Part shown: positions 45,206-58,403 of the stretch, in pieces
How the letters are laid out: each line of letters begins with the position of its first letter
Numbering within the stretch: position 1 is the stretch's first letter
Source of the DNA: Marasmius tenuissimus
Lineage: Eukaryota; Basidiomycota; Agaricomycetes; Agaricales; Marasmiaceae
Direction of reading: 5' to 3'
Assembly (NCBI GenBank): GCA_029532415.1
Contig: JAQOTA010000055.1
Coordinates: 186,001 to 250,000 of the forward strand
DNA length: 64,000 nucleotides
Notes under the pieces: generated by a model
Seen by the model: only the letters and a program-made list of their open reading frames with translations
What the model was told of the DNA's origin: nothing
The model's database searches: none
Program-made: the position numbers and the translations under genes

Positions 45206-48200
45206 TCACGAAGTAGGAGCTGCATTTACACGTCTTTGGCGGACCTCCTGCAATGCCGCAGCTATTGCTTGTTTTGAGGCAGTGTGTGCCCGCCACTCGT
45301 GGCTGAACCGTGCCAGCCGGTTCAGGAAAAGGACAGAAAGCGCTACAGTTTTAAGCTTCTTCTGCTTCTTGTGCTGAGGTGGTGGAAGTACGGGGAATCC
45401 GATCTTCGCTATAGCAGCGCAGATGGTTTGCTCGCTGTCAGACAAGGGTCAGTTGTCGCTTTATCATCGACACACAAGTCGAAGACATGCCTTCTCTCGA
45501 ACTTGGCAAGCAGAACCAACAAATACTGCTTCTGGTACGCCAGGTCGAATCGTAACATCGACTCCCGGGTGAATTTGGCCTTTAGGTATCGAATTTGTAC
45601 GATGAGCCCTTTGCACTCTTTATTATGCTGCAGCTTCAGGCTTGTTAATTGAGTGTCGTCCCTGCCAAAACATCCTAGGTCAGAATCCAAATTTCGGGTT
45701 CCAAAGCGGGGAATATACATTGCACATGTATGGCTCTTCAGCTCGTTCCTGGCCAGGACCACCTTGGTTTTCTGCTCATCGAGCTGTTCCCCAAGAAGCT
45801 TGACCTGCGTCTGCAACTGCTTCTTCACCCGTTCGGCCTTAGCAGTTTCGTCCCTATGTCTGACCTCCAACTTCTCCTTCTCCGCGCGCAAAAGTTTCAA
45901 GTCTCGGCCAAAGGCTTCAGCATCTCTCTTCACCCGTCTGAGATCTGACTCCAATGTAGTGACCGTTTGTGCGACACCGTTACTCTCAGCAGTCAGCCTC
46001 TCCTTCTCCGCTTCCGCACGATGGAGTTCTTCCGCCCGATCCGAGAGCGCTTTCCTCAGCTCGTCGATTTCGCCCATGTGGAGATCAAGTTGATGACGAC
46101 GGTTCTCGTGTGTTTGTTTCGTTGAGGCTTCTTGTTCACGAAGACGTTGTGCTTGCTGCATGGTAGAAGTCAATCATTGGAATGTGCAGTCCGTAAGGAC
46201 CTCCACTCGTACCTCGGAGATCTTCGTGAACTTCTTCTGGAGTTCCTTGTGTTCTACCACCAACAAAGCGCGTTCCTCTCGCAGCTGCTCCATGGTCTCG
46301 GTGTTTTCCTTGACCTTGTTCTCAAGCAGCCGGACTTTTTGCTCCGCAGTAGAGTGGACTAGGTATCGGGCATTCGTTACTCATACCTCAAGATCGTTTC
46401 GAAGAGGAAGACTCACGGCGAAGTTCATTCTCCATCTCTCGGTTCTCTTTCTTGAAGTTCTGCATTTGTTCCTTGACATCGTCCATGTCCTACGTCAGGA
46501 CGAGTGTGAGAGACATAGAATCCACGATACGAACGCGCAAAGACTCACGGATTGAGTCCTCTGTAGCTGGAGCAATACTTCATCCTTTTCTTTGGCGACA
46601 CGATTCTGCTCAGCGTTCATACTACGAATGCGCGCTCGTTCAATCTTCAGGTTTTCCTCCAAGCTTGAGATGGTCTGCTTGGCCTTATCCAGTTCCTACA
46701 GAATCAGAGTCAAAATTGATCCCGGAATACATGCAACGGAGTCGGATTTACCGTCCGGAGGTCCTGACGGAGGTTTGAATCGACCTTCTGCAGCTCTGAT
46801 GCTTTATTGAACTCGTCCCTGGTTTCCCGGACTTGTTTGTTCAGGCGGTTGGCAGCATCTTGAAGCACCACCTTTTCGCCTTCGAGTTGGCGTCTCTCCT
46901 TATCCCATTGATTCTTCAAGTCCGCCAGCTGAGCATTGACAGACTGAAGGTTGGCTTTGAGAGCTTCGCTCGTCCTCGTAGGAGGAGTAGGGGGTTCACT
47001 TGGTAAGTCGTCTTTCGAGCCGTTGAAGAAGCTAGATGACTGATGAGCTTGTGCGGAGATACGATTATTGTGGTTAGAGTCTTACCTCTCGTCAGATACA
47101 TGGCTTAGGCTTCGCACGTCGACCTTGGTCAGACATTTCTTGCACCGAGCTCGTTCGAGGCGATGCAGACGGCGTTCCTCACCACGCTTGAGTCTGGCGA
47201 GCTCATCCTCCAAAGCTTGGATACGCGATCGAGCTTGCTCGAGCTTCCTGGTCAACCCGACGACGCCGAGACCGGCATCCTCGAGTCGATCGAGTTTGTC
47301 GTCGATGCTCTCGTTTGCTAGGTCCAATTCGCGCTGTAGTCGAGAAAGCTCTGCCACGAGGGGAGCAACAGAAGAGTCGGCCGCGAAAGTGTTGTTGAGC
47401 CAGGACATCTATCGCAGGTTTTCAGCATCTGAGGAGAGGCAGAGTGAGTGCCACTTACGTCTCGAAGGGGCCCGCCGGGTGTTTTGGGCGTGCGCAGGGA
47501 CATAGCGAGCGCTTGTCTGTGAATCGGAGAGATATTGCTGTGATTTGCGAATCTTCCAGGAGTATTCATGGTGATATCGGCTATCGAGACTCGCATCGTT
47601 TTTATCCTTTCGGCCAGCGCCTCGTTCTCCTTCTCCAGCATCTCGATTCTGACGTCTTTGGCCTTGTCCATGGCCTTACGAGCAGGAGACTGGTTCAAGA
47701 TCGTGTTGAGTTTTGCGATTTCCTTGTTTGCGCCATCCAACTCCTCCTCGAGCGCCTCAATCTCTGCTGCTGCTGCCACTGCCGCCGCATCTGGTGCTGA
47801 AGAGCGCGAAAGATCCATTGAGCGAGAACTCAACTCTTTCTGGCGCTCTTTGTCCTGCTCCAGAGTCGCGATGCGACCCCGCAGTTCGGCCATTTCATCC
47901 TCATCTGCCTCTATCTTCGTCTCAGCAGCTTCTAATGCCTCCTCCAGTTGCCTCGCAAGCTCCTTAGTTGAGTCACGTTCTTTGATCGCACTTTCCAGTT
48001 GATCCTCTGTGTCCTGAATTGCCAAGTTCAACCGTTTGATCTCTTCGGACCCTTCATTGAGCTCGCGGTCCTTCTCCTCAATCTGCTCCACAGCCATCGC
48101 CGCACTTTCCTCGAGCTCGTGAGCATAAGCCTTAGTACCCTTCAACTCTTCCTCCATCCTCATGTTCAAATCTTCCAGATGCCTGACCTCCACCTTCTTA

Positions 48201-51200
48201 GCCTCTACTTCTCTGCTGACCTCGTCCAGCTGGGATTCAGCCCTCTTGCGGTCTGCAACGCTCTTGTCCTTCAAAGCCTCTAGATCCCGGACCTTTTGCT
48301 CCATCTTCTCGACTCGTTCATCAGCCTCGGCCAGAAGTACTTCAACTTCTTCCACCCGCCCATTCGCCCTTCGCAGTTGACCCATGAGACGGCTCAATCT
48401 TTCATTAGCCTCTCGCAATTCACCACCAAGTTCCGCACCCGCGTCCAAAGCCTCCGCGGCTTTCTTCTCTCGCTCAAGAGCTTCATCTCGCTCGGCGACT
48501 GCATCAGCTATACGTTTCTCCATCTCGACTTGAGATTTACGCGCGCGGCTCTCCGACTCTTCGAGTTTCCTCTCGAGGTCTTGAACGATCGATTCTACGC
48601 CTCGTTCAACCTCTCCCATGCGTTCTTTCCACCGTTCCTTATCTCTAGCACGTTCTCGCACTTCATCCTCCAGCACACGCGCCATCTCCTCATTCTGCTT
48701 CGCAAGAGCTTCCCGCTCGTCGGCGAGAGCCTCGTTCTCCTTCCTGGCGTCCTCGATCATTTGCTCAATCTCGTCCTTCTCCGCAGCGAAACCTGCACGT
48801 TCGACCTCAACCGCACGTTCAAGGACACTTTTCTCCAAGGCCCGTGAGTCGATCTCTGCCTTAAAAGCGTCAATGATTGCTTCGAGTTCTGCCTTCTCTT
48901 CAGACCACGCCGCGTAGTTCCGTTCCTCGTCTTCCCTCTCCTCTTCCTCCAGTACGTCGCCAAGAGCCGAACCCGCACTGACTCTTCGATTGGCACCACT
49001 GGAGCGGCGACGCGACTGAACGCTCGAAGAAGATACAGAAATAGAGACAGAGCCGGAGACAGAAACATCGCCGTTCGATCCAGGGGAACCTCCTTTAGCT
49101 TCGAGCTTTCGTAGTCGGTCCACAAGTTTCTCGTTCTCTTCCTGAAGTCTCCGGTTGAGACCATGTAGGTAGTTGTTCAATTTATTGGCATTGAATCTCC
49201 CTACACCGTGAGAAGTGGTTCCCGTCCGACCACCGAATCCCAGAGCAGGATCGAAAGAGGTATTAGCTCGAGGATGAGCTGTCAAGTCATGTGAAGACGC
49301 AGTAGAAACGAAGGAAGCATCGGTGGTGGCTGGTGCAAGATAAGGTGATGCCCTGCTGAAGGGGGAAGGAATCTTTCCAGGAATAGGAGCAGGGGTTTCC
49401 CAGGGAAGAGGAGCACGTCCCTCCGTGGCCGCATTGTCGGAAGCCTCCCTCTGAACATCTGACGCAGTGTCCGAATGGGGTGAGCTGGATCCGGCGTCAA
49501 TCGCGCCCTCAGACGAGGAACTAGATTCCACGGTATGAGTCTGAGATAGAGGATGCGATCCCTTGAGAAACCTCGGTCGAGGTGTCGCGCCTGCGAAGGC
49601 GGTTCGGAGCCCAGGGGTGGCTGACGGCTTTGGAGGGATAGGTGTACCAGGGCCGGGCGTCTCCTCGCTAAACCTCACAACGGTCCTATTGCCACCAGGA
49701 GCAGGCGTCTCAAGTTCAGGGGCAACGGACCCAATAGACTCTCTCCCCCTATTCTGGAGCAGCCTCTGTTCGAACTTCCCTGGTCCTTGTTGCTCAGGTC
49801 GTTTTGGATGAGGTGTAGGTACTTTGTTGAATTTCGGCCGAGGTCGTGCTGTTGAGTGTATAACTGACAGCAGAAAAGACTTGCGGCGAGTGTGCGGCGT
49901 CAGCAACTCATCTTCTACATCGCCTCGATCCTGATGCACAGTTTCAGGATGGTGATCTTCGTCTTCCCGTGGTGGCATTTGAGTCTTTTCCCACTCATCC
50001 GCAGACGGAATACCTTCCTGCCCCTCATCATCCGACATCCCCGTTTCAACCGTATCACCTTCATCGTCTGCCCTCTGTTTCGCACTTCCTGGCCTCGGCC
50101 TCGGGGTATCCTGGGAATTGCTGGATGTGTTGGATGGCGCAAATCTGGGCCGAGGGAGTGCAGGTGTGGGCGTTGCGAGTGAAAGGGAAGCCGAGGAGAA
50201 GGCACTAAGTTCATCTCGCAGGCCACTGAACCCTCCCATACCACCCCGCGGTGACGCGGTCGTCGGTCGTTGTGGATAAGGCGTGGCACCTTCACCCTCC
50301 GAGGAAGTGAACGTGGGTTCCCGCGAGGACTCTTCCTGCTCCCCATCACGAGAAACAGAAATATCTGTCACAGTCTGAGGCTCATCGTTATCGAATCTTC
50401 GAACAGGTGATATGTGGGCGTCGGTGATGTCCATCGATGCAGTGTCATTCGCCTCATGGGTACTCCTGTAGGACATGTTGGTTCGCTCGCCTTGCTGCGA
50501 CTGAGGGCTGGCATATCTGGGCTCATGAACCGCCGGCGAGTTTGTATTCGAGCGAGGGAGTGGTATCGACGCAGGCTGGAACTGTGAGGGTGAGACGGAT
50601 CGATTGCTCGACTCTGAGGGTGACCCGATGGAGTTGGCTCGCAAAGACCGCCCAGATTTGTGACTCTGTGGTGTGGAATGGGTAGGTGAAGATGCGGGAG
50701 AAAGTGTTGTTCGGGTGAGTGAAGGTGTACGAGTGCGTTCGAGTGCCGGTCTACGAGTCACAATATTGCGAAATTTGTCTTTGCTGAAAGGAGATGGCTG
50801 ACACGAGAAGGTCAGTTTTTGTTGGGTCCCAAAACTCTATGACACACCTTTGGCTCCGATTTTAAGCTGACTTCGTAGTCAAAGTATTTTGTCTTGTTGC
50901 CTGGTGTCTCCCCGGGTGGTTCTATAGGTGCTAAGAACGGAGAACTCGCTCTGCTCACGGAGTCTAAGGCATCGCTGAGGTCATTTGTAGTGTCCAGGTC
51001 GATATCTGAGCCTTGTACTGCAGCATCAGGTAACGAGGGGATAGCACTGATATCGAATGATTCGAGTTCCGGCGGGCCTTGACCATTCTTCGATGCCAGA
51101 GATACTCCCGAGATGCTGCTAAACCGTGACCGGGCAGCTGAAGACCTGCTCGAGCGAGCTATTGAATTCGCAAAACGAGCAGCACTCCCAGTGTTGGATG

Positions 51201-51471
51201 AGGCCCCCATCGAGCCCACGCTAGCCCCTCCACGAAACGTTCGAGTTGAGTGATGTGATGATACGGCAGGTGTAGAGTGAATGGGCGATGCAATATTATT
51301 GACACTGTCTTCGCTGTCACCGATGCTGAGCGAGGATTCTTGTATGTTGATGTCGTCGTTGGAGTCGTCCATTGGGGGTAGGGAAGGCAGCGAGGGCATG
51401 TCTCTGTCATCGTCTGCTTCTATGCGACGCCATATCCGCGATGGCGATTCCAACATCAAAGCCATGGTCAT
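45206..51471 (-). CDS. Giant coiled-coil spindle-pole-body protein with PACT-like C-terminus (Pcp1/PcpA type)
   Basis: About nine exons. Exon 1 (from 51471) and the start of the long exon (about 50770-47460) are Ser/Pro-rich and disordered. From about 49200 the protein becomes one continuous coiled coil (starting FNANKLNNYLHGLNRRLQEE), which goes on through all later exons; MSWLNNTFAADS opens the next exon at 47408. Near the end comes HNKECKGLIVQIRYLKAKFT then RFDLAYQKQYLL, which matches the fungal PACT (pericentrin-AKAP450 targeting) domain pattern, and a basic-hydrophobic terminus KLKTVALSVLFLNRLARFSH. Such proteins anchor gamma-tubulin complexes to the spindle pole body or septal microtubule centres. 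The number of small exons between 46700 and 46150 is approximate. Plus-strand frames here are antisense shadows. It is divergent from the RING gene, 150 bp apart. Confidence 0.75.
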
Positions 51472-51621
51472 CGTTGGCGTCGGCGAGCACGAGGTGTTGG
51501 GGAACGAGCATTACCGTTACGCGAGGGTTGTTGAACACTGTAAATCCACGTGATCGCGCAAACAAACGCGTTGTTGATTCGGCGTTTAAGGGCGCTTATA
51601 TCCTCTTTGCAGTCCACCACC

Positions 51622-53029
51622 ATGACCGACATCCCCTATAAGGTTCAGTGTCCCGTTTGCCTGGAGTCTTTCCGACTCCCTACTAAAAAGGAGGATAACT
51701 ATGCTATACTGCCTTGTCGTAAGCCTCTGTACTATCATATCGTCTCCCGCGGTTGATTTTTGTCTTTTCAAGTCCATGGATCGTGCCGTACTTGCCTCAC
51801 TGCAATATTCAGCCGCTCACGGAGCCCCACAGAGGCCAACTGTCCAACGTGTCGCCAGACATTCAAACGTGACGCGGCTCATCACTTGTACCTCAGCTTT
51901 GAACGAAGTGTTATTGCTTCCACAATCACCACTGTCGAGGGATTGGGCGAGATGGACGCAAAATCCAAGCTGATCAGCGTTAGGACTGCCGGGGAACGCG
52001 TCAAGAGGGCCTCAGAAGAGCTTAAGTGTCAAGATACGGAGGTCGCGGTATGCGTTGCTGCCCTCTGACGCGTCGTTTACACTGATATCGCCGGGCAGAC
52101 CTCTCTCATCCAAGCCGTCGAGGAATTCAAAGACAGGATCGTTCCTGTTTTTGAAAAGCAACAACATGACGCGGAGGAACTGTCACGGCTTCGTGAGGAA
52201 TTACGGGTCGCTAATCGACAAGTTGCACGGTCGAAATTGGTCACCTCGCAGCTCACGCAGAAGGACGAGGAGATTCAGGCCCTCCAAAAGGACCTCCGTG
52301 AAGCCAACCAAGCTCGCCTGGAAGCCATCAACATGTCTCGCGGTACCGGCGAGAGGATTAGACGTCTTGAGGAACAGAATGAAAGTCTTTCCAGTACGGG
52401 GATCGAGTCGAATGCCGAAATCAGTCGCCTGAAAGGAATCCTGGAGGAACACGGGAAAACTGTTTGTACCACCATCACGTCTACTTCTGGTCACTTCGTT
52501 TACGCCTTGCTTTGCAGAGTCGATCTTACAAGGCCAAAATAAGAGGACTCAAGGAGGAGAACCATCGACTTGAGGCGCGGCTTAGCCTGGCTCAAGAGAG
52601 CGAGCACGTCACGTTAGACGAGTCTTTGATACTTGAGAGTAGCCGGCAGACTCTCCAAGAGGTGTGTTCATGTCAGGGCCGGCACGTACTTTGCAAGCTC
52701 ATTCATGCGTCTAGACCCAAATCGGTTTGACGACCCCCTCCCCCTCTCCGCCATCGCCGAACAATGTCCTTAGCCACTCGCCGCCCTTCAACAAGGAAAA
52801 TGTCCACTCAACATCGAACTCTTCCTTTGTCTATGAAGGTTTACCCCCTCTGGGTTTCAAGTCAGACTGGACGGTCGACGGCGGTGCCACGAGCACTGCT
52901 ACCAATCCTCTCAAGCGAAAGGTGTCGGGTAACGCAGGACGGTCAACTAGCGGTATTACCTTGGATAGAAAGGGCCGGCCAGTGGGATCGGTGCAATTGG
53001 GTCCGAAACGCTCTCGAAAGGCACCATGA
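51622..53029 (+). CDS. RING-finger coiled-coil protein, TRAIP-like E3 ligase candidate
   Basis: Five exons. The RING domain reads CPVCLESF, then ILPCLHGSCRTCL (completed across the first intron) and CPTCRQTF: a full C3HC4 pattern with C-x-H-x2-C-x2-C in the middle. A long coiled coil follows (VEEFKDRIVPVFEKQQHDAE, then SQLTQKDEEIQALQKDLRE, and KIRGLKEENHRLEARL). The C-terminus is Ser/Pro rich and ends with a basic segment, GPKRSRKAP. The layout RING - coiled coil - basic tail resembles TRAIP, a replisome-associated ubiquitin ligase, but I rely on layout rather than on diagnostic residues. The first ATG after CCACCACC is used. It shares a 150-bp divergent promoter with the spindle-pole gene. 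Confidence 0.75.
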
Positions 53030-53639
53030 ACCTCTTCGTCAGCCCACTTTTGAACTACTAGTACTCATCACACCCATACCCTCACGTATCCTCACCATAC
53101 CCAGCGCATGTATAGCGAAACCTGGAAGTGGTAAACAACATTCTTGAATGAATCGTTCCGCCAATGGGCGGTCCGCGGTGCGTCTCGACTCTCCAGACTC
53201 CCAGGCACCCCGGAAATTCACTCCTCCAAAATTGACACCGATTGAGTTGTTCTTAACCTGGTTCATTGACAGTTCGATGTTACCCGCTTGATCTGCACGC
53301 CGATTACTTCTCGATTAAACTCTGTCTAGTAGAATTTCGATAGATACACACCTTGAAATCTCGAAATGCCTCCTGTTGTAGTTCCGTCCCACCAGGAACG
53401 AGGTGTGGGCCGATCTGCTGCCGCGGCGGCTAAGGGACTGACCCATTTGTTATTCGGATATTTAGCGAGACTGCGGCTTTCTCTCAACCTCACTCTGGGT
53501 ACGGTGGAAATCTGTGCCCGTTGCAGTCCCGTCGTTGAAGAGCTGTCGCTCGCCAAAGCTAATGGTTTGGCCTCCTACCATTCCAAAGCGATGGTTTGGG
53601 AAGGCTACCCCTGGATCTGCCTCCATCAAGGGCGTTGAG

Positions 53640-56600
53640 ATGGATAGCAAGATTCAGAAAACTTCAACTTTGGACAACAATTCTCCTCAATTTTTTACTG
53701 CAAGCACGTCTATTGTCGGTCTTCCCCAACCGGTCACTCATTCGCGAAGCAAAAGGGGCAAAACACGATGCTTGCAGCCGACGAAGCTCGACCTTGAGGA
53801 ACCGTCATCCAGGTCTTCTATATGGACGCGAATAACAGAGGGTGTATCACGGTCTACTCGACCTTCTACCGCTACGACAACAACCAGAGCCAATAGCGAA
53901 GCCATCGAGAGAAGGGGCAAGTCTTCTGATGAACTTCATGGCGACTTGGACTACGGAAGCGATGAAATTGACGAGGTTGTGGTTGACCGACTTTGGTCTC
54001 AACCAATATCCGTTCAGTCTTCAACATACGGCGATGAATCCAGCGCTGACTCCGAGTCGACCCACAAAAGTATCCCAGGAGGTCGTGAAGAGCCTTGGAT
54101 GACATCGTACAATCCCTTGATGGTTCTACGTTGGCGCATATGGCCCTCAATTCGACATTTCTTTTTCCCTCGCTTCAGCGATCCAAGGGTGGAGAACGAG
54201 TTCCAGAGCGAGGATTGGCTGCAGTCGAAGAGGCCTGCGCTCGTCTCATCGATGTTCTTTATTGTGAACTGGATCTTGGGGGTGACGTTAATTCAATCAC
54301 CGGTGGTATTGGGGGATGAGGTGCGTCTGTCTTTACTCAATTACGCAGCTAATCTTCTCACTCGTGTGAACCACAGATATACTATTACGGGGTAAGAGAG
54401 TCAGTGCGGTGCCTCCATCAGTCTTGTTCACGCATTTACAGTTGGGACCCGTTCTCTCCATTCCACTCGTTTTAATGTGCGCTTACAACTGGCCACGAGA
54501 CCACTCCATGGTTTACCAGTGTTTTCTATGCGTATCCGCGTGGTCATGGTCCGTTCAATGGAACTTGGCGCTGAATCGATTCAACCAACTGACGACATTA
54601 ATTCTAGGTCGTTCTATCAAGTCGTTTTCGCGAGCTTGTGCGGTTATGGTGGAGGGGAGATTGTGTTCACGTGTGGAACAAAAGACTTTCTCAACACGTT
54701 TTAGTCAGTCTTTGCTTTTGGTTTTTTGGGATCGATGAACTAATTCCCACCAAAGCTACACCACGGCCCTTCAAACAGTCGCTCTTTTTGGAACAAATCT
54801 CAAACGTCTTCCCGCGTTGCTGGGAGCTATCGCGTTTTTTGTCATGTGTGCAATTCTTCGACTCAAGATCCCGGAAAAGGCGACTGACCATCACTATAGA
54901 GCCTCTGTTTTGATTATACCTTCCCGCGACAACTGGTATCGGTGTACGTCTGAGAGCCCATTCGTGCAACATACCGACTGAATGCGAGTCCCACAGATAT
55001 CATAAATTTCATCGTGTTCGAAGGCTTCCTTCTCTATGTGCACTACAAGCGCGAAATGGTAAGTACGATTCTTTCTCCGCCTCTTCTGTACTCATCCATT
55101 CTAGAATTACCGACGGGTTTTCGATTTGAGACTCGAGTTGAAATACCAGTTCGAAAGGACGAGGAAGGCCCAAATGAACGAACGCAAGGCAGCTGACTCA
55201 AAGTACCGTTTGACCTCGTATGTTGCCAGGCTTCATACCCCCGTATCGCTAGCGCTCACGTCTCCTTCGCTAAGTTATGTTTTCCATGAAGTCAGGGTCC
55301 CCTTAAACACCGCATGTGAGCCTTTCCTCTCCGATATGGCTTCAAGTAACCTGATTCCGTCTTCGTACAGTACTCGCTGTCCAGAACATGTCTGCGTCGG
55401 GAACCATTGCAAAAAGTCAAGAGCTTGAATTCCACGCGTTAGAAGGCAGTTTGAGCATGATGTCGAAAGGTGCGCTCTTGGTACCCATCGATTAATTTTA
55501 CGTTGGCAGCCAACATTAACTCCGTTGTTAAAAGTCCTGAATGACGTCCTGGATTTGTACGTGCTTCCATGGTCCGAACTTGGACCTTCGCTCTAATCGG
55601 TTTCTTTACTAGCAACCGAATGGACAGCGGCAAATTTGAATCTTTGGCTCGGGTATGTATGTTGCGTTTCCGGACGGAAGTTGCGGCTAACCTTTGTCGT
55701 TCATAGCCATACGCTTTCCATCAAGTGATGCGCTCGATGTTCTTACCTCTTCAACTGGCAACCAATGCCAGAGGACTGGAGTTTGTAACTGACCTCGATG
55801 TCCAAATTGACGAAGTGAGCTTTCTTCGCGTGCACGGATCTACGGGGTCTTACTCTTGCTACTACAGGTTGCTCGTAGAGCTGCGTATGAGTTCATGGGA
55901 GAGAAACCCGAAGTCATCGAGAAACACTTGAGAGAACAACCGAGCGGAGAAGATCATTGGGGAATCGTCGTCGGTGACGAGACCCGCCTCCGTCAAGTGG
56001 TTACCAATTTAGCTAGGTACGCATCGTCTTTCCGCTCGTTACCCGCGATATAATCCTCATCGACTCTGTTTAACAAGCAACGCTTGCAAATTCACGCCCG
56101 CGGGAGGGAGGCTCACCATCTCTACCCGCCTGATCTATCCAGACCCTCACTCGTCGACGAGTGAACCTCCGGTGGAGGGTACCTCGTCCCCCGGATTTGC
56201 GCCTCCGGAACTTAAAGCCGTGGACGGTTTGACACTGGAGGACCTCTCCGTCGAGAACCTCGAACGACACAGCCGCCACATAGATCCGCCAAACTTTACG
56301 GACCGCATAATCGTGCGCATTGAGATTACCGACACTGGCTCTGGAATTCGACCTCAAGATATGGCACAGTCAAAATTGTTCTGTGGGTCAACATTACATC
56401 GTCCTTTTGTTCACTGAATTGAAGCTGCTCCGTCTATAGCTGCGTTCAACCAAACCGAACAAGGCCGTCGACAAGGTACGGGTGTTGATCATGAACCCGA
56501 GATATCCATGCCGCATTTCATTAACGAGTACTGTAAACGTTTCAGGTGGAAAAGGAACAGGCCTCGGACTTGCTCTTGTACGGCTAATCGTTAAGTTGAG

Positions 56601-58041
56601 TGGCGGGCGTTTGGGTGTTCGCTCAAAGGCTGGCCAAGGGTCCACTTTCTGGGTTGAACTCCCGCTTGGAGTCGGGGCAAAGGCAGTTCTTCCGCCCGAC
56701 GAGTTCCCGGTGCCTGGAAATGTTTCTATGAACATCCCCAAAGACGCGGCTTTCACCGAACTCTACAAAGTTGCTAGTAGAGCTAGTCGCGGCGGTGGGT
56801 CAGTGCTCTCTACCGATAGCATGGTGGAGGTAGTTGATGCCGCTGCGAAACTCCGTGCCACGCAAACTTCCCCTCTCTCGTTGCGGTCTAGCTCCGCTTT
56901 GCACTCTCTGATGGACCAAGGTATGAGCATTGTCGATCTCCGGGAAACAACGTCTACATGTGTTGACCATGTGCTTTCTTGTAGGTGGTAGTGTCGAACT
57001 CAATCTATCGAAGTACGACTCTCATTCCCACGTTCCGACGAGGGCTATCGGAGATTCTTCAACCGGAACAGATGTTCCATTGACGGACTTAATCGTCGAT
57101 GCATCCCGCCAATCTGAAGCTGACTCAATACCAGCACATTCTATCCTTCGAGAACCCACACCTCCACCAACCTCATCACATGGCGACTCCACTTGCTTAC
57201 CCGCTCCCACCCCTCCTGCATCTCCCCGATTACTAACTCCTGCGACGACAACATCAGAAACAACTTCTAAACGGCCGCGTCCCAATTATGTTTCCCTTCC
57301 GAGCAGTTCTACAGCGCCTCCATTAGACCTCCCTGCGACTCCCGCTTCAACACTGGTCGCTTCGCCATTCAGAACCCCTTCTGTTCTTTTCGAAGCTCTG
57401 AATGTTCTGGTGGTGGATGATGACCCGATGACGCGAACACTTATGAAAAGATTGCTGGAGAGACTGGGCTGCAACGTAACAACCGCTGAAAACGGCGCAA
57501 TTGCTTTGAAGCTTTTGCTAAGCCAAGACGAGAGCACTCCTGGAGTGGAGACTGACGATTGGGATGGGGTGTCTGAGCGTCGAAACTCTGATTTATTGTC
57601 GAGGAATAAGTTCGCGTGCATCTTCTTGGACAATCAGATGCCGGTCATGTCGGGGCTGAAGGTCGTCGAGGAATTGCGGAAGGTTAGAGGTAGACGGGAT
57701 TTCGTCGTCGGGGTTACAGGTGGGTTGGAATCCTTTGTTTATTGAAGCTGACACACTAAACCTTTGTGATATTTGCTATTCAGGGAACGCGCTGATTACA
57801 GACCAGAAGGTGAATTCGAGTAATAAGTTTTTTTCAACCTTGTCATTGATCTGATTCGTAAACTCTGTTACAGGAATATCTGGACGCGGGCGCCGACCAG
57901 TGAGTTTACGTTTTACTAGACAATACCGTTAGTCAATCTTATTTGTCTAACAGTGTTCTAACCAAACCTGTACTGGAGCGGAGCCTGAAGAGTATGCTTC
58001 ATCTCGCGGACGAGCGTCGTAAACAGGGTTCGTATCATTGA
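53640..58041 (+). CDS. Membrane hybrid histidine kinase with receiver domain
   Basis: A multi-exon gene. After a polar N-terminus come several hydrophobic helices (ALVSSMFFIVNWILGVTLI, VLSIPLVLMCAYNW, LLGAIAFFVMCAIL, FIVFEGFLLYV), then a histidine kinase core: H-box FHEVRVPLNTA (His at 55285-55287), N-box NACKFTPAGG, G1 DTGSGI and G2 GKGTGLGLALV. A long Ser/Pro-rich linker leads to a receiver domain: LNVLVVDDDPMTRTLMKRLL, phospho-acceptor Asp in FLDNQMPVMSG (57629-57631) and the Lys of LTKPV near 57970. All catalytic motifs are present. It would start a His-Asp phosphorelay towards Ypd1 and Ssk1/Skn7-type regulators; the signal is unknown. Start is uncertain: ATG 53640 is used, with 53562 in the same frame. 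Stop TGA 58039-58041. Confidence 0.85.
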
Positions 58042-58403
58042 GGACTTACGGTTTTCATCTTTCCATCGCTTCATTTACCACTTATTTTTCGTTCCACCTA
58101 TCATCTCATCCAGGATCCCTATTTTCACTTGTATATGTACTCATACTGTATCACTAGAGATCTATTCTACATTTATTTGCTTGCACATCTTTCGATCCTT
58201 AATCTGACCGTCGCCATTCTCTTGGACTCGTATTTTATTCACGGACATATAATGCATCTTAATGGTCTGGAATTTTCGCGTAGTGCGTCTCTCGGAAGGA
58301 ATGGCCCTAAGGTTGTGTATTACATATGGCATTGGCATACAATCATAAGAACCACAAAGAGGAAGACGCAAGGAAAGGCGCGGTGAAGGTGGGGCGAAAC
58401 AGT
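58042..58403. other. Convergent 3' region
   Basis: AT-rich 3' flanks of the histidine kinase and uL5 genes, with no coding evidence. Confidence 0.5.

Noticed and set aside
47568..48002. Plus-strand frames of 80-180 codons within 45.6-50.7 kb
   Set aside because: They are Ser/Leu-rich antisense shadows of the Glu/Arg/Lys-rich coiled coil on the minus strand.
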